In this document: in pieces, positions 55,325 to 63,691 of the stretch
Numbering within the stretch: position 1 is the stretch's first letter
Layout: the number at the start of each line of letters is the position of its first letter
NCBI RefSeq assembly: GCF_000799075.1
Contig: NZ_JTLI01000002.1
Coordinates: 1 to 64,000, forward strand
Length of the DNA stretch: 64,000 nt
Source of the DNA: Cetobacterium sp. ZOR0034
GTDB taxonomy: Bacteria; Fusobacteriota; Fusobacteriia; Fusobacteriales; Fusobacteriaceae
Reading direction: 5' to 3'
Made by a program: the position numbers and the translations under genes
Notes under the pieces: model-generated
Seen by the model: the letters and a program-made list of their open reading frames with translations, nothing else
The model's database searches: none
Told to the model about the DNA's origin: nothing

Positions 55325-57295
55325 CTATATCTCTAAAAGCATTAGTTTTAACTTATTCATCTCATCTCTTTTTTGTATCGCTTTCTCGAAATCTAACTCT
55401 TCTGATAATATTTTTATCTCTTTCAGCAGGATATTTATCTCTTTTTCAATATCCTCTTTACTGCTGAAATGTTTAGAGCTTTGCTCATCTTTGTCTCCAT
55501 TATCCCACGTAAATAGAGATTCAGATACTTCTCTATATATTGTTTTAGGTTCTATTCCATTCAATAGATTGTACTCTCGTTGCTTCTTTCGTCTTCTATT
55601 TGTTTCATCGATAGCGTATTTCATAGAATCTGTTATTACATCTCCATACAAAATTACTCTTCCATCAACATTCCTTGCCGCTCTTCCTATTGTCTGAACT
55701 AAAGATCTTTTGCTTCTTAAGAATCCCTCTTTATCTGCTTCTAAGATAGCAACTAATGAAACTTCTGGTATATCTAGCCCCTCTCTCAAAAGATTTATTC
55801 CAACAAGAACATCGAACTCTCCTTTTCTTAATCCTTTGATTATCTCTATCCTTTCAAGAGTGTCTATATCTGAATGCATATATTTCACTTTGACACCCAA
55901 AGTCATATAATATTCAGAAAGTTCTTCTGCCATTTTTTTTGTAAGCGTTGTTACAAGAACTCTCTCTTTTTTCAATACATTTTTTCTTATCTCTTCTAAT
56001 AAATCATCCACTTGATTTTTAGTCTCTTTAACTTCAATTACAGGATCTAAAATACCGGTAGGCCTAACTAACTGTTCAGCTATATATCCTTTGGAATGCT
56101 CAATCTCAAAATCTCCTGGGGTTGCTGATATAAATATAGTTTGCTTACAATTCTCTCTGAATTCTTCAAATGTAAGAGGTCTATTATCTAAAGCTGATTT
56201 TACTCTAAATCCATTTTCAACTAATGATGTTTTTCTAGCTCTATCTCCATTGTACATCCCTCTTATTTGAGGAACTCCAATATGAGACTCATCTATATAT
56301 ACCACAAAATCCTTTGGAAAATAATCCATCAAAGTATCTGGTTTGTCCCCTGGATTTTTATTTGTTAAGTATCGTGAATAGTTTTCAATCCCTTTACAAT
56401 ATCCAACTTCTCTTATCATCTCTAAATCATACTCTGTTCTTTGCTTCAATCTTTGGGCTTCTAAAAGTTTTCCTTTACTCTCAAATTCTTTAACTTCATT
56501 TTTCAAATCACTTTTTATTCTTTCTACTATCGCTTCTTGCTCACTCTCTTCTGTGACATAATGAGTTGCTGGCGATATAGCTATTCTCTCTAAATTCTTT
56601 TTGACCTTCTGACCTGTTAAAGTATTTATTTCTGAAATATCTTCTATATCATCTCCCCAAAACTCTATTCTATATCCATTCTCCATATAAGATGGATATA
56701 TATCAATTACATCCCCTTTTACTCTAAATTTACCTCTTTCAAAAGCTAAATCGTTTCTTTCATATCTTAGCTCTATTAATTTAGATATCAATTTTTTTCT
56801 ACTATATCCTGTTTTTTTATCAATTGCAATCGTTAATTTCTTATATGTATCTGGGGATCCTAATCCGTATATCGCGGAAACTGAAGCTACAATTATTACA
56901 TCTTTTCTATTTATTAGTGCCGCCGTTGCAGCATTTCTAAATTTATCAATCTCATCATTTATAGATGAATCTTTTTCTATATAGGTATCAGTTGTTGCTA
57001 TATAAGCTTCTGGTTGATAATAATCATAGTATGATACAAAATACTCAACTGCATTATCTGGAAAAAAACTTCTATATTCTGAAAACAATTGAGCTGCTAA
57101 GGTTTTATTTGGTGCTAAAATCAAGGCTGGTCTTCCACTTTCCTTTATTATATTTGCTACAGTAAATGTTTTTCCAGATCCTGTTACCCCTAAAAGAGTC
57201 TGATCTTTAATTCCATCTTTCAATCCTTTAACTAATTTTTTGATAGCTTCTGGCTGATCTCCTGTAGGAGTATATTTAGAACTTATCTTAAACAT
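55325..57295 (-). CDS. uvrB: Excinuclease ABC subunit B
   Basis: About 656 residues. Walker A is GVTGSGKTFTVANII, the damage-probing beta-hairpin is in YYDYYQPEAYIATTDTYIEK, and LREGLDIPEVSLVAILEADK and QTIGRAARN are helicase motifs. The C-terminal UVR domain (FEKAIQKRDEMNKLKLM) binds UvrC. I use the ATG at 57295 (MFKISSKYTPTGDQPEAI), which has GGAGG upstream and matches UvrB starts. It lies downstream of the tRNA methyltransferase gene after a hairpin. uvrA and uvrC are not in the window. Confidence 0.97.
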   Translation of the reverse strand: MFKISSKYTPTGDQPEAIKKLVKGLKDGIKDQTLLGVTGSGKTFTVANIIKESGRPALILAPNKTLAAQLFSEYRSFFPDNAVEYFVSYYDYYQPEAYIATTDTYIEKDSSINDEIDKFRNAATAALINRKDVIIVASVSAIYGLGSPDTYKKLTIAIDKKTGYSRKKLISKLIELRYERNDLAFERGKFRVKGDVIDIYPSYMENGYRIEFWGDDIEDISEINTLTGQKVKKNLERIAISPATHYVTEESEQEAIVERIKSDLKNEVKEFESKGKLLEAQRLKQRTEYDLEMIREVGYCKGIENYSRYLTNKNPGDKPDTLMDYFPKDFVVYIDESHIGVPQIRGMYNGDRARKTSLVENGFRVKSALDNRPLTFEEFRENCKQTIFISATPGDFEIEHSKGYIAEQLVRPTGILDPVIEVKETKNQVDDLLEEIRKNVLKKERVLVTTLTKKMAEELSEYYMTLGVKVKYMHSDIDTLERIEIIKGLRKGEFDVLVGINLLREGLDIPEVSLVAILEADKEGFLRSKRSLVQTIGRAARNVDGRVILYGDVITDSMKYAIDETNRRRKKQREYNLLNGIEPKTIYREVSESLFTWDNGDKDEQSSKHFSSKEDIEKEINILLKEIKILSEELDFEKAIQKRDEMNKLKLMLLEI

Positions 57296-57314
57296 AATCG
57301 CCTCCATTAAAATA

Positions 57315-57338
57315 GGGAGAGGTTTATTATCCTCTCCC
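57315..57338. terminator. Hairpin upstream of uvrB
   Basis: GGGAGAGG pairs with CCTCTCCC around an 8-nt loop. On the minus strand the tail is TATTTTAATGG, a weak U-tract, so it may only partly terminate the transcript of the upstream genes. No separate uvrB promoter fits easily in the remaining bases. Confidence 0.6.
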
Positions 57339-57349
57339 ATAAAATCTCT

Positions 57350-58024
57350 TTAATTATCGTTTAAAAAAATAGGAGTTTCAATTTTTAATATATTTTTTCT
57401 CCCTTTACTAGCTTCAATTAAAACTATACTTGAATCCTTGTCTTTTGAATAGTGAACAAATTTTACTCTTTTTACAGAAAATCCACATTTTCCAAGTTCC
57501 TCTGATATCTCTAAAAATCTGTAACTTTTGTGAACCATAAATAGTTCGCCTCTTGGCTTCAATAGCCTTTTTGCATTTTCAACAAACTCTTTTAAATTTA
57601 GTTTTATCTCGTGTCTAGCTATACTTTTTATATCTTTTTCGTTAATCTCTTTGCCATCTAAAACCATATATGGCGGATTTGAAATTATATAATCATATGT
57701 ATTTCCCTCTCCAAGATCTTTTACATCTATATTCACAATTTCAACTTTTTCTTCTAAGTTATTTCTCTTTATATTTCTTACTGCCAACTCAGCAATTTCT
57801 TTTTGAATTTCTACAGCTTTCATTTTAGTAATTTTATCTTTAGCACATAAAAGTACTGGAATAGCTCCGTTTCCTGTGCCTATCTCCAAAACTTTTGCAT
57901 TCTTTTTCCCATTGAAAAAATTAGACAGTAGAACTGCATCAGTTCCAAACCTAAATCCATCTTTTTTTTGAATTAAGCTATATCCATCACAGATGTTAGC
58001 TATATCTTCATTTTCTAAAACCAT
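57350..58024 (-). CDS. TrmN6-like tRNA1(Val) adenine-N6 methyltransferase
   Basis: A 224-residue class I methyltransferase. The SAM site is VLEIGTGNGAIPVLL, and the N6-adenine motif is NPPYM near residue 113. The start DGYSLIQKKDGFRFGTDAVLLSNFF is typical of the TrmN6/YfiC/YabB group that modifies A37 of tRNA1(Val) in E. coli. As in Firmicutes (yabB), it follows ricT. The exact substrate is inferred. The last residues FLNDN have no clear domain. Confidence 0.88.
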   Translation of the reverse strand: MVLENEDIANICDGYSLIQKKDGFRFGTDAVLLSNFFNGKKNAKVLEIGTGNGAIPVLLCAKDKITKMKAVEIQKEIAELAVRNIKRNNLEEKVEIVNIDVKDLGEGNTYDYIISNPPYMVLDGKEINEKDIKSIARHEIKLNLKEFVENAKRLLKPRGELFMVHKSYRFLEISEELGKCGFSVKRVKFVHYSKDKDSSIVLIEASKGRKNILKIETPIFLNDN

Positions 58025-58033
58025 TTGTGTTTA

Positions 58034-59026
58034 CTACTCCTTTTCTAAAACTTTATGTTGCAATTCTTCAGTCGATAAAACATTTTGTAATTTTTTAGCT
58101 TCTTTTTTATTGAATTTTATTTCATCGATAAGAACTTTCATGATTCCTTTTCCTTCAACATCAACATATAAGAATCCATTTAGAGGACTGATACTCATTA
58201 CTTTCCCCTCACCTTTAGTTGTTTTAACTAACTGATTTACAGCTGGATAAACTCTTAATGCTTCTTCGTATTGTTTATATTCATAATTGATACAGCAAAG
58301 TAATCTTCCACATACTCCTGAAATTTTTGTTGGATTAATTACCAGCCCTTGGTCTCTTGCCATTTTTATTGATACTGAATCAAACTTATTGATAAATGTT
58401 CTACAACAAAGTTCCTTTCCACATACTCCTATATTTCCAAGAATTCTAGCTTCATCTCTCACACCAATTTGTCTTAACTCTATTCTTAATTTAAAGATAT
58501 TTGCTAAATCTTTTACTAAATCTCTGAAATCAATTCTTCCTTCAGCTGTGAAATAAAATATAAGTTTTGTTTTATCAAATGTATATTCAGTTTCAATAAG
58601 CTTCATTGGAAGTTTATGATGATTTATTCTCTCTTTACATACCTTAAAAGCTTCATTCGCTTCTAAACGAAGTGTCTCATATTTTTTAATCTCTTCTTCG
58701 CTTGCTTTTTTTACAACTGGTTTTAGTGGTAAAACCAATACTCTTTCTGGAAGCTGCATAGGTCCACCATAAACAATACCAATCTCTTTTCCTCTTATAG
58801 TGTCAACGATTACCCTGTCACCTTTTTTATACTCTATATCATCTACAATTTCAAAACTATATCTTTTCTTTGTAGTTTCAAACATAACACCTAGTATATT
58901 GTAAAGTTTATTTGGATCTGATACGATCTCTTCTTGTTCTTTTTGTTCTTCGTTTTGAATTTCATCCACTTTTGCTAATGTTGTTTCATCTATATTTTTA
59001 TCTATTTCTAAATTTCCTTGTGCCAT
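58034..59026 (-). CDS. ricT: PSP1-domain protein RicT (YaaT-like)
   Basis: A 330-residue protein with the PSP1 domain and its cysteine set: NIGVCGKELCCRTFINKF, then SGVCGRLLCCINYEY. In Bacillus RicT, with RicA and RicF, carries [4Fe-4S] clusters and affects RNase Y activity and phosphorelay signalling. The first 45 residues are acidic and probably disordered. It starts with an ATG after GGGAGG. Transfer of the Bacillus role to this organism is inference. Confidence 0.9.
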   Translation of the reverse strand: MAQGNLEIDKNIDETTLAKVDEIQNEEQKEQEEIVSDPNKLYNILGVMFETTKKRYSFEIVDDIEYKKGDRVIVDTIRGKEIGIVYGGPMQLPERVLVLPLKPVVKKASEEEIKKYETLRLEANEAFKVCKERINHHKLPMKLIETEYTFDKTKLIFYFTAEGRIDFRDLVKDLANIFKLRIELRQIGVRDEARILGNIGVCGKELCCRTFINKFDSVSIKMARDQGLVINPTKISGVCGRLLCCINYEYKQYEEALRVYPAVNQLVKTTKGEGKVMSISPLNGFLYVDVEGKGIMKVLIDEIKFNKKEAKKLQNVLSTEELQHKVLEKE

Positions 59027-59086
59027 ATTTCCTCCCGCGAAAATCTTAACGTTCTATAATATAGAGTATATCATATTTTTCATCTT

Positions 59087-60046
59087 TTAAGAATTTATTT
59101 TGAGATAATTTAACTGCTCTAAAACTTTCTCTTTTAAGTCTAACAGAGATGTAAAACCTAACTCTAAATTTATATATTTCAAATTAGGTAAGTGTTTCAT
59201 TATTTTATTTAGACCACCTTCATACACTAAATGAGGATCTATATTTTTCATGTGCTTTAGTTCTATTTGAAATTTTTCAAATCGATCTCCTTCTTTCCAC
59301 TTAGAAACTTCAGTTTTGAAATCACTATCCAAATAGTTTCCAAACTTCACTCCATTTACATGTAATCCAAATATATAGTTTTTCAACTCTTTCATCCTCT
59401 CAATTCTATCAATTATAAAATCATCAGCTTCTTTAAAATTTGTTACTGATCTCTCTAAACAAATTAGATGTGAAAAATCTAAAAGAAGCCCTTTATTTTG
59501 ATAGTTCACCTTTTCAATAAAATATTTTGTCATCTCATAACTTCTAAAATTTAATCCTGGCCAAGGTAGATTTTCAAATAACAACAACGGACCTTCCCCC
59601 TCAAAAACTTCATTTATTATTTTTATACACTCATTTAAAACTTCTAAATCTGTATACTCAAAATCAAAATCAAATATATCTTTAGGTCGAACATGTGACA
59701 CATGAAAAACCATGTATTTAGCTCCTATTCTTTTAGCGTTTTCAAATTGCTCTTTAAATGTTTCTAACAAAATATTTTTATCAAAGCCTCTATAATAATT
59801 TTTTATCCCTTCATCATTATAAAAATCCTCTTTAACTTTCTTCCAGTCACCTTTCCAAAATTCCAACCACGTTGGATAATATAAAAGATGCACTCCTTTT
59901 ACTGGATAATTTCGGTACTCTGAAAAATCCAAGTGATCTCCAATAATTGTTTCTATTCCCGATATACCTTTTTGACTAAGTTGACTATATATAACTTCAA
60001 ACTCCTGCTGCTCATTTTTCTTGGGTACAAAACTAAATGTTATCAT
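59087..60046 (-). CDS. cbiR: Probable cobamide-remodelling phosphodiesterase CbiR
   Basis: A 319-residue TIM barrel of the AP endonuclease 2 superfamily. VKGVHLLYYPTWLEFWKGD, YMVFHVSHVRP, LLLFENLPWPG and GLLLDFSHLICL hold likely metal ligands (His, Glu, Asp). CbiR, described in Akkermansia, belongs to this superfamily and hydrolyses the phosphoribosyl bond in the nucleotide loop of cobamides to start lower-ligand exchange. Here the start overlaps the end of a BtuF-like gene (ATGA), next to a riboswitch-controlled BtuB-like gene. The family is clear; CbiR is inferred from sequence character and context. Another sugar-phosphate isomerase-like role is the alternative. Confidence 0.65.
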   Translation of the reverse strand: MITFSFVPKKNEQQEFEVIYSQLSQKGISGIETIIGDHLDFSEYRNYPVKGVHLLYYPTWLEFWKGDWKKVKEDFYNDEGIKNYYRGFDKNILLETFKEQFENAKRIGAKYMVFHVSHVRPKDIFDFDFEYTDLEVLNECIKIINEVFEGEGPLLLFENLPWPGLNFRSYEMTKYFIEKVNYQNKGLLLDFSHLICLERSVTNFKEADDFIIDRIERMKELKNYIFGLHVNGVKFGNYLDSDFKTEVSKWKEGDRFEKFQIELKHMKNIDPHLVYEGGLNKIMKHLPNLKYINLELGFTSLLDLKEKVLEQLNYLKINS

Positions 60047-60897
60047 CTCTTCAACACTTCCTTTAATGCTCTTAAAGCTTTTAAAACCCTTGTTGATGGT
60101 CTATTAATGCTTTCATCAACAAAATAAACATTTCTATTTTTTATAGCATCTACCTCTTGCCATTCAACTCTTTTTAATATCTCTTCTATCATATATTTTC
60201 TATCTTCGCCTACTAATATAATTTCTGGATTTTTTTCTAGAATAGATTCTAATGGTGGTGAAATCCATCCCTTCTCACTTTTAAAAATATTTCTTCCACC
60301 TATACTTTCTAAAGCATCGTTTAAAAAAGTTTCAGCTCCTGTTGTATATATAGGGCTATCCAAAATTTCAAAATAAACTCTTTTATTTTCTAAATTTCTA
60401 TTTGAAACTATCATCTTCAACTCTTCAATAAATCTATCCTTCAATTTTTGGGCCTCATCTTTTCTATTTAAAACTTCGCCTATCTCTGTTACAGAATCCG
60501 CTACTTCAGAAAGTGATTTTGGACTTTTAATAACATACACTGGAATTCCAACTTCATCAAAAAATTTTAAACTTTCTTTTCCTTTTTTCAAATTATGATG
60601 AGATGAAATTACTAAGTCTGGCATTAATTCTACTATCTTTTCCTCATTCAAATCATCACTTCTTAAAAAACCTTTTCCCTTTAATCTTTCATCTACTTTT
60701 TCTGAATAACTATCTACCCCTATTAGCAAATCTACTAAACCCATGTCTACAATAATCTCTGTATTAGATGGTACAGTCGATATTACTCTTTCAATATTTT
60801 CTGGTATTTCAATTACTCTTCCTGTACTATCTACTAATACTCTTGAAAAACAAATTGTGAAAATGAAAGTGTTTAATATCATTATTTTTTTTAACAT
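60043..60897 (-). CDS. BtuF-like corrinoid-binding periplasmic protein
   Basis: About 284 residues of a cluster A (TroA-like) solute-binding protein. A signal peptide (residues 1-17) is followed by VDSTGRVIEIPENIERVISTVPSNTEI and LVDLLIGVDSYSE, typical of vitamin B12/iron-complex binding proteins, and ISSHHNLKKGKESL. I use the ATG at 60897, after AAGGAG. No lipobox is seen, so it is probably free in the periplasm. The permease and ATPase (BtuC, BtuD) are absent from the window. B12 as ligand is inferred from neighbours. Confidence 0.82.
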   Translation of the reverse strand: MLKKIMILNTFIFTICFSRVLVDSTGRVIEIPENIERVISTVPSNTEIIVDMGLVDLLIGVDSYSEKVDERLKGKGFLRSDDLNEEKIVELMPDLVISSHHNLKKGKESLKFFDEVGIPVYVIKSPKSLSEVADSVTEIGEVLNRKDEAQKLKDRFIEELKMIVSNRNLENKRVYFEILDSPIYTTGAETFLNDALESIGGRNIFKSEKGWISPPLESILEKNPEIILVGEDRKYMIEEILKRVEWQEVDAIKNRNVYFVDESINRPSTRVLKALRALKEVLKR

Positions 60898-60922
60898 TGC
60901 CCTCTCCTTCAAATAATATGAA

Positions 60923-60953
60923 AAATGCCCCTTTCAAACTTTGAAAAGAGCAT
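60923..60953 (-). terminator. Terminator after btuB-like gene
   Basis: On the minus strand ATGCTCTTTTCAAA pairs with TTTGAAAGGGGCAT (two G-U pairs), followed by TTTTTCATATT. It begins eight bases after the receptor stop codon. The btuF-cbiR pair then depends on readthrough, since no separate promoter is clear in the remaining 25 bases. Confidence 0.75.
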
Positions 60954-60960
60954 CTCTTTC

Positions 60961-62883
60961 TTAGAAGCTGTACTTAACTCCTAAATAATAATTTCTTTCT
61001 GCTGCTGGATAATATACTCTTCCAAATCTTGGATCCCAACTACTCGCTTCTTTATATCCTATGTAATCATAATATTTTTCATTAAATAGGTTATTTACTC
61101 CTACACTTACAATTAATCCATCTTTAAAGTCATATGACATAGATATTCCACTTATTAAATAACTATTCACTTTTTCTCTTATATTTTCTTCATCAGATGC
61201 ATCAAAAGCTTTACCATAATACTCCCAAGAGTTATTTAAAGTTAACTTATCATTAAATCTATAATTAAAGTTCAATACTCCCTTTACATTTGGAACCCCT
61301 GGAATATCCTTTCCATCTTTAAACTCTGTTCTCATATATGTCAATGATTCTGAAATCGTCAACTTATCAAAGTAGTGCTCTAATGAAACCTCGATTCCTT
61401 TTCTTTTACTTGTTCCATCTAAATTTCTATTACTTTTCTCATCAGTTGAATCATTTTTTCCATAAAAAATTTCGTTCTCAGTCTCAATATAGAATACAGA
61501 TGTCGAAACATATGTATTTCCTATGTAATCCTTTACTCCAACTTCATAAGTTTCTGTTCTTTGAGGTTTATATTCTCCATCCCAAGCACGAATCTCATCA
61601 GTATTTGGAGCTCTAAATCCTGTTGTATAACTTACATAAGTCGATCCTGAATCTGAATATAGATAACTTCCTGTTAGCTCAACTGCATCCTCTTTAAATT
61701 TTTTGTTATATTTTATTTTATTTTTATTTTCATCATCCTTCAAACCATTGTACTCTATATTTTGTCTTCTATACCCTTGGGTAAATCTAAACTTATCAAT
61801 AGTATAACTATTTATTAAAAATCCACCCAATGAATCTTTTTCTGCCTTTCCATTTCCATATGCAAAATCCGTTGTATGTCCTTTATAAATATCTCCGCCT
61901 ATAACAACATAACTATCATCTAAGTAAGAGTATTTCAATTGTGGTTTTAAGTATTTTATCTCGGTTTTATAGTTACTTCCATTTGAAGAGTATCTTTCAT
62001 GAGTAAATGTTCCTAATAATTTAAATTCTAAATTAGAATCAATATTATATACATAATCTCCAGCAAAATCATTTTTCTCTGTTTTCCCATCAACTTTCCA
62101 TGTCTTCGGGTTACTTGAAACTTGAGTTCTATCTCCGTCAACCTCTTCTCTTGTTAAACTTCCAGGAGCTCTAAACTCATTATTCGAATAATTATATTTA
62201 AATCCAAACTCTCCATCTGCTAACTTATATCTTGTTCTAAGTCCAAAACTTTCTAAATCATCCTTAGCATAATCTCTATATCCATCTTTCTCTTTTTTTA
62301 AATAATCTAATTCTAAAGATAGTTTGTCGTTAATCTTAGTTCCATATATAGCCTGCTGTTTCTTTAACCCATATGATCCTATTTCACTATTTAAGCTACC
62401 ATAGTTCTTTTTATCCTTTGGCATTTTAGTTACAATATTTATTGTTCCACCAATCGCTCCATCTCCATATAAAACAGAACCTCCCGAAGGAATAACCTCT
62501 ATTCTTTCTATATTATCTACAGGGATTGAACTTGTTTTATATCCTGATAAATCTATTGAGTTTATCGGTGCCCCATCTACAAGAACTATTACATTTGATT
62601 TTGCTGTTGCTCCTTGCCCTCTCATATCAAAAGCCGCATCTGCTCCACCCATCTCTTTAACAGTTACACTCGATACTAATTTTAAAGCTTCCGCTACTGT
62701 CTTCGCTCCTCTTTGCTCTATCTCTTCGGCCGTTAAAACAGTTATATTTTTTGGAATATCTGCTACTGTTGCAAAAGTATTTTCACTCGTTATAACACTT
62801 TCTTCTAGCTTTACAACTTTTTGTTCTGCCACAGCTAAATTAGCTACAACAACTAATGCTCCTAATAAAAATTTTTTATTCAC
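60961..62883 (-). CDS. btuB: TonB-dependent corrinoid receptor (BtuB-like)
   Basis: About 640 residues. A signal peptide (ends ANLAVA) is followed by a TonB box-like stretch KLEESVITSE and the plug domain (TVLTAEEIEQRGAKTVAEALK, VIVLVDGAPINS, RIEVIPSGGSVLYGDGAIGGTINIVTK). The 22-strand barrel ends in YYLGVKYSF with the terminal aromatic residue. It imports cobamides across the outer membrane using TonB energy. I use the GTG at 62883, which has GGGAGG nine bases upstream; the ATG at 62901 lacks a ribosome site. The cobalamin riboswitch just upstream is the main evidence for the ligand. Confidence 0.9.
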   Translation of the reverse strand: MNKKFLLGALVVVANLAVAEQKVVKLEESVITSENTFATVADIPKNITVLTAEEIEQRGAKTVAEALKLVSSVTVKEMGGADAAFDMRGQGATAKSNVIVLVDGAPINSIDLSGYKTSSIPVDNIERIEVIPSGGSVLYGDGAIGGTINIVTKMPKDKKNYGSLNSEIGSYGLKKQQAIYGTKINDKLSLELDYLKKEKDGYRDYAKDDLESFGLRTRYKLADGEFGFKYNYSNNEFRAPGSLTREEVDGDRTQVSSNPKTWKVDGKTEKNDFAGDYVYNIDSNLEFKLLGTFTHERYSSNGSNYKTEIKYLKPQLKYSYLDDSYVVIGGDIYKGHTTDFAYGNGKAEKDSLGGFLINSYTIDKFRFTQGYRRQNIEYNGLKDDENKNKIKYNKKFKEDAVELTGSYLYSDSGSTYVSYTTGFRAPNTDEIRAWDGEYKPQRTETYEVGVKDYIGNTYVSTSVFYIETENEIFYGKNDSTDEKSNRNLDGTSKRKGIEVSLEHYFDKLTISESLTYMRTEFKDGKDIPGVPNVKGVLNFNYRFNDKLTLNNSWEYYGKAFDASDEENIREKVNSYLISGISMSYDFKDGLIVSVGVNNLFNEKYYDYIGYKEASSWDPRFGRVYYPAAERNYYLGVKYSF

Positions 62884-62927
62884 TTTTTTTAATCCTCCCA
62901 TTCTGTCACTCGCAGATTTAAATTTTA

Positions 62928-63062
62928 TGGCAGGTATCCTGACTCAACTTCATCCTAACAATAGCCCTTCCCAGTTTCCCAGTGGTTTTACTATCTTCGT
63001 CCATTTCACAGTGGCGTGACCGTTTAAGATTCTCACTTAATTCCCTTTTAATTTCAAAACCA
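62928..63062 (-). promoter_or_regulatory. Cobalamin riboswitch
   Basis: On the minus strand the conserved parts appear in order: AAGGGAATT then GTGAGAATC, ACGGTCACGCCACTGTG (B12 box), CTGGGAAACTGGGAAGG, and AGTCAGGATACCTGCC at the 3' end. Between the aptamer and the ribosome site, TCTG-CGAGTGA-CAGA (62916-62902) forms a small hairpin whose loop holds AGTG, complementary to CACT of the B12 box; this suits the known kissing-loop arrangement. With no strong terminator before the gene, control is probably at translation start. Confidence 0.95.
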
Positions 63063-63071
63063 TACTAATTT

Positions 63072-63077
63072 ATTATA
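63072..63077 (-). promoter_or_regulatory. -10 box of the btuB leader promoter
   Basis: TATAAT on the minus strand lies just upstream of the aptamer. No good -35 hexamer is found at 16-18 bp (the best is TTTTAA). The gap between btuB and ogt (62884-63195) holds only the riboswitch and this divergent pair of promoters. Confidence 0.5.
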
Positions 63078-63138
63078 CTACAATTATTTTGTTTTTAAAA
63101 GTTTTAACCTTTTAACGAACATGTTTTTTTAAATAATC

Positions 63139-63167
63139 TTGATTTTTTTCTATTATTTCAGTATAAT
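63139..63167 (+). promoter_or_regulatory. ogt promoter
   Basis: TTGATT (63139-63144), 17 bp, then TATAAT (63162-63167), giving a leader of about 20 bases before the ogt ATG. Confidence 0.8.
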
Positions 63168-63195
63168 CTAAAATTATGTTTTAATAGGAGGTCTT

Positions 63196-63675
63196 ATGAA
63201 AAATATAGTTCCAGGTTATTTTTATATTTTTGATACTCCACTCGGATTACTTAAAATAGAAGCAAATGAAGAAGAAGTCACAAAAATAGAACTCAACAAT
63301 CCCTCTTCAAATAGAACCTTTAAACTTACAAAACTTTTAGAAAAAGCTTTTAAAGAGATTGAAGAGTTTTTAAACGGAAAAAGAAAATACTTCACTTTTA
63401 AAATAAATCCATCAGGAACAGAATTTCAAAAATCTGTTTGGAATGCTCTTTTAAAAATACCTTATGGTGAAGTAAAATCATATAAAGACATTGCCATCGC
63501 TATTGGAAATCCAAAGGCTTGTAGAGCTGTCGGAATGGCAAATAATAAAAATCCAATTCCCATAGTTATTCCCTGTCATAGAGTTATTGGTAGTAATGGA
63601 AAATTAACAGGTTACGCGTATGGATTAACTTTAAAGGATGAATTATTACATTTAGAAAAAAAAGGTACAAAATAA
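63196..63675 (+). CDS. ogt: Methylated-DNA--protein-cysteine methyltransferase
   Basis: A 159-residue suicide repair protein that takes O6-alkyl groups from guanine onto its cysteine. The active site is IPIVIPCHRVIG (PCHRV), preceded by GTEFQKSVWNALLKIPYGEVKSYKDIA and GNPKACRAVGMANNKNP, with the arginine finger in CRAVG. The length fits Ogt rather than the longer Ada. AGGAGG lies four to five bases before the ATG. It has its own promoter and ends in a terminator with the stop codon as loop. Confidence 0.96.
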   Translation: MKNIVPGYFYIFDTPLGLLKIEANEEEVTKIELNNPSSNRTFKLTKLLEKAFKEIEEFLNGKRKYFTFKINPSGTEFQKSVWNALLKIPYGEVKSYKDIAIAIGNPKACRAVGMANNKNPIPIVIPCHRVIGSNGKLTGYAYGLTLKDELLHLEKKGTK

Positions 63676-63689
63676 TTTTGTACCTTTTT
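63659..63689. terminator. Bidirectional terminator with the stop codon as loop
   Basis: AAAAAGGTACAAAA (63659-63672) pairs with TTTTGTACCTTTTT (63676-63689). The loop TAA (63673-63675) is the ogt stop codon. A- and T-runs on both sides serve the convergent ogt and symporter genes. Confidence 0.9.
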
Positions 63690-63691
63690 CA

